5,416 nucleotides of DNA from an uncultured Clostridia bacterium. Lineage in GTDB: Bacteria; Bacillota; Clostridia; Oscillospirales; CAG-272. The position numbers and the translations under genes were made by a program. Shown one piece after another: positions 4,902 through 5,416 of this stretch (positions are counted from its first letter, which is position 1; each line of letters starts with the position of its first letter). The notes below the pieces were generated by a model that saw nothing but the letters and a program-made list of their open reading frames with translations, was not told the origin of the DNA and ran no database searches. The stretch covers positions 1 to 5,416 of the forward strand of contig CALAFS010000173.1 in NCBI GenBank assembly GCA_937892405.1, given 5' to 3'.

Positions 4902-4979
4902 AAAATACAAAGAAAGGCTGCCGCGATCGGCAGAGGGAAAAAGCGATGACTCTGCATACGAAGGCGGCAACCTTTCGTA
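4902..4979 (-). terminator. Terminator of the permease gene with an overlapping alternative hairpin
   Basis: The outer stem pairs GAAAGGCTGCCGC (4912-4924) with GCGGCAACCTTTC (4964-4976), 12 of 13 positions. Inside it GCAGAG (4930-4935) pairs with CTCTGC (4950-4955). On the minus strand a T-rich tail (CTTTGTATTTTC) follows, just after the permease stop codon. Two competing folds exist: TACGAA (4957-4962) with TTCGTA (4974-4979), and CTGCCG (4918-4923) with CGGCAG (4928-4933). Termination is the likeliest role. Confidence 0.6.
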
Positions 4980-4984
4980 AAATG

Positions 4985-5416
4985 TTATTCTTCTTCGTCA
5001 AAAATCTCTTCGTACTCGTCGTCGGTGAGACCGGCTTTCTTTTCCCTTCTCGTCTTGAGGACATCGAAGACGACGCCGATCGCCATCACGACGGCGAAGG
5101 TGGCGAGGTAGCCGAAGATCTTGCCGTCCGGGCGATACGCGCTGTACGCCGCATAGCACATGAAGCCGCAGCAAAGAAGCGCGAGCGCAGGCATGATAAA
5201 ACGCTTGAAGGGAGAGAGGTCGCGACACTTTACCATGACGGCAAAGAACATGGGAATATAGAAGGCATACAGGGTGATAATGGAGACTTCGTCCCCTTCC
5301 CATGCGAGGAACTCGGGAATCGGGGAATCTGCCGGTTTGCAATAGAAGATCTGCCACTGAAAGAGCCAGACGCCGCAGAAAAGAAGTCCGATGATGGAGG
5401 AGTTATGCGGCATCTC
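4985..5416 (-). CDS. APC-type amino acid permease, C-terminal part (5' end outside window)
   Basis: At least 143 residues of an integral membrane protein are visible. The frame stays open to the window edge, and the first Met (codon 5411-5413) is preceded by a Glu codon, so it is probably internal. Counting from that Met, hydrophobic segments lie at about 5-25, 44-62, 71-92 and 98-117. Between segments two and three is the basic loop KCRDLSPFKRF. The tail is charged and ends in EEIFDEEE, as expected of a cytoplasmic C-terminus. MPHNSSIIGLL, the LYAFYIP segment and the DLSPFKRF loop resemble the last helices of APC-superfamily amino acid permeases of Clostridia; full proteins are about 450-550 residues. 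The family call rests on pattern recognition of the C-terminus only, and the substrate cannot be assigned. A terminator follows the stop codon, and the downstream sugar genes have their own promoter, so it is probably a separate unit. Confidence 0.6.
   Translation of the reverse strand, partial: EMPHNSSIIGLLFCGVWLFQWQIFYCKPADSPIPEFLAWEGDEVSIITLYAFYIPMFFAVMVKCRDLSPFKRFIMPALALLCCGFMCYAAYSAYRPDGKIFGYLATFAVVMAIGVVFDVLKTRREKKAGLTDDEYEEIFDEEE

Noticed and set aside
4731..4970. Minus-strand open frame of 79 residues overlapping the oxidoreductase start
   Set aside because: It passes through the near-consensus promoter and the permease terminator and lacks a ribosome binding site.
1..5416. CRISPR array, tRNA, rRNA, transposase or phage genes
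   Set aside because: I found no regularly spaced repeats, cloverleaf, rRNA-like stretch or mobile-element protein on either strand.

Overview
The window suggests a spore-forming Clostridia-type Firmicute with moderate GC content, probably a gut lineage near Oscillospirales. The evidence is a clear forespore sigma factor (SigG), strong Gram-positive Shine-Dalgarno sites (AAAGGAG, GAGGAG), sigma-A promoters of the TTGAAA-N17-TATAAT type, and T-rich intrinsic terminators. The lineage below the level of Clostridia is inferred, not shown.

Layout, left to right. Positions 1-81 hold the promoter, a palindromic operator-like site and the leader of a minus-strand gene that begins just beyond the left edge. 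A small XRE-type regulator (216-452, +) is the only plus-strand gene. It converges on sigG (537-1313, -), with a hairpin terminator between them. sigG has its own leader (1314-1492) with a candidate SigF/SigG-type promoter. Behind a 45-bp palindromic terminator lies a type I phosphoribosyltransferase gene (1576-2127, -) with a strong sigma-A promoter. Positions 2192-2640 are non-coding and contain a cluster of small hairpins that looks like an intergenic repeat, then a terminator. Two sugar-metabolism genes follow on the minus strand. A Gfo/Idh/MocA oxidoreductase (3566-4738) is transcribed first from a near-consensus promoter. A TIM-barrel sugar phosphate isomerase/epimerase (2644-3486) follows 79 bp later, with a terminator-like hairpin in the gap. 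At the right edge is the C-terminal part of an APC-type amino acid permease (4985-5416, -).

How the genes work together. The oxidoreductase and isomerase form a probable two-gene unit for converting a sugar, inositol or related polyol, with the hairpin between them likely lowering expression of the second gene. sigG would act in the forespore late in sporulation. It is not next to spoIIGA-sigE here. The phosphoribosyltransferase is a housekeeping-type unit with its own promoter and terminator. I found no phage genes, transposase, CRISPR array, tRNA or rRNA. Most of what deserves a second look is regulatory: the left-edge operator, the RNA leaders of the XRE gene and sigG, the hairpin cluster at 2410-2556, and overlapping hairpins at 4912-4979. 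I see no convincing new multi-gene system.
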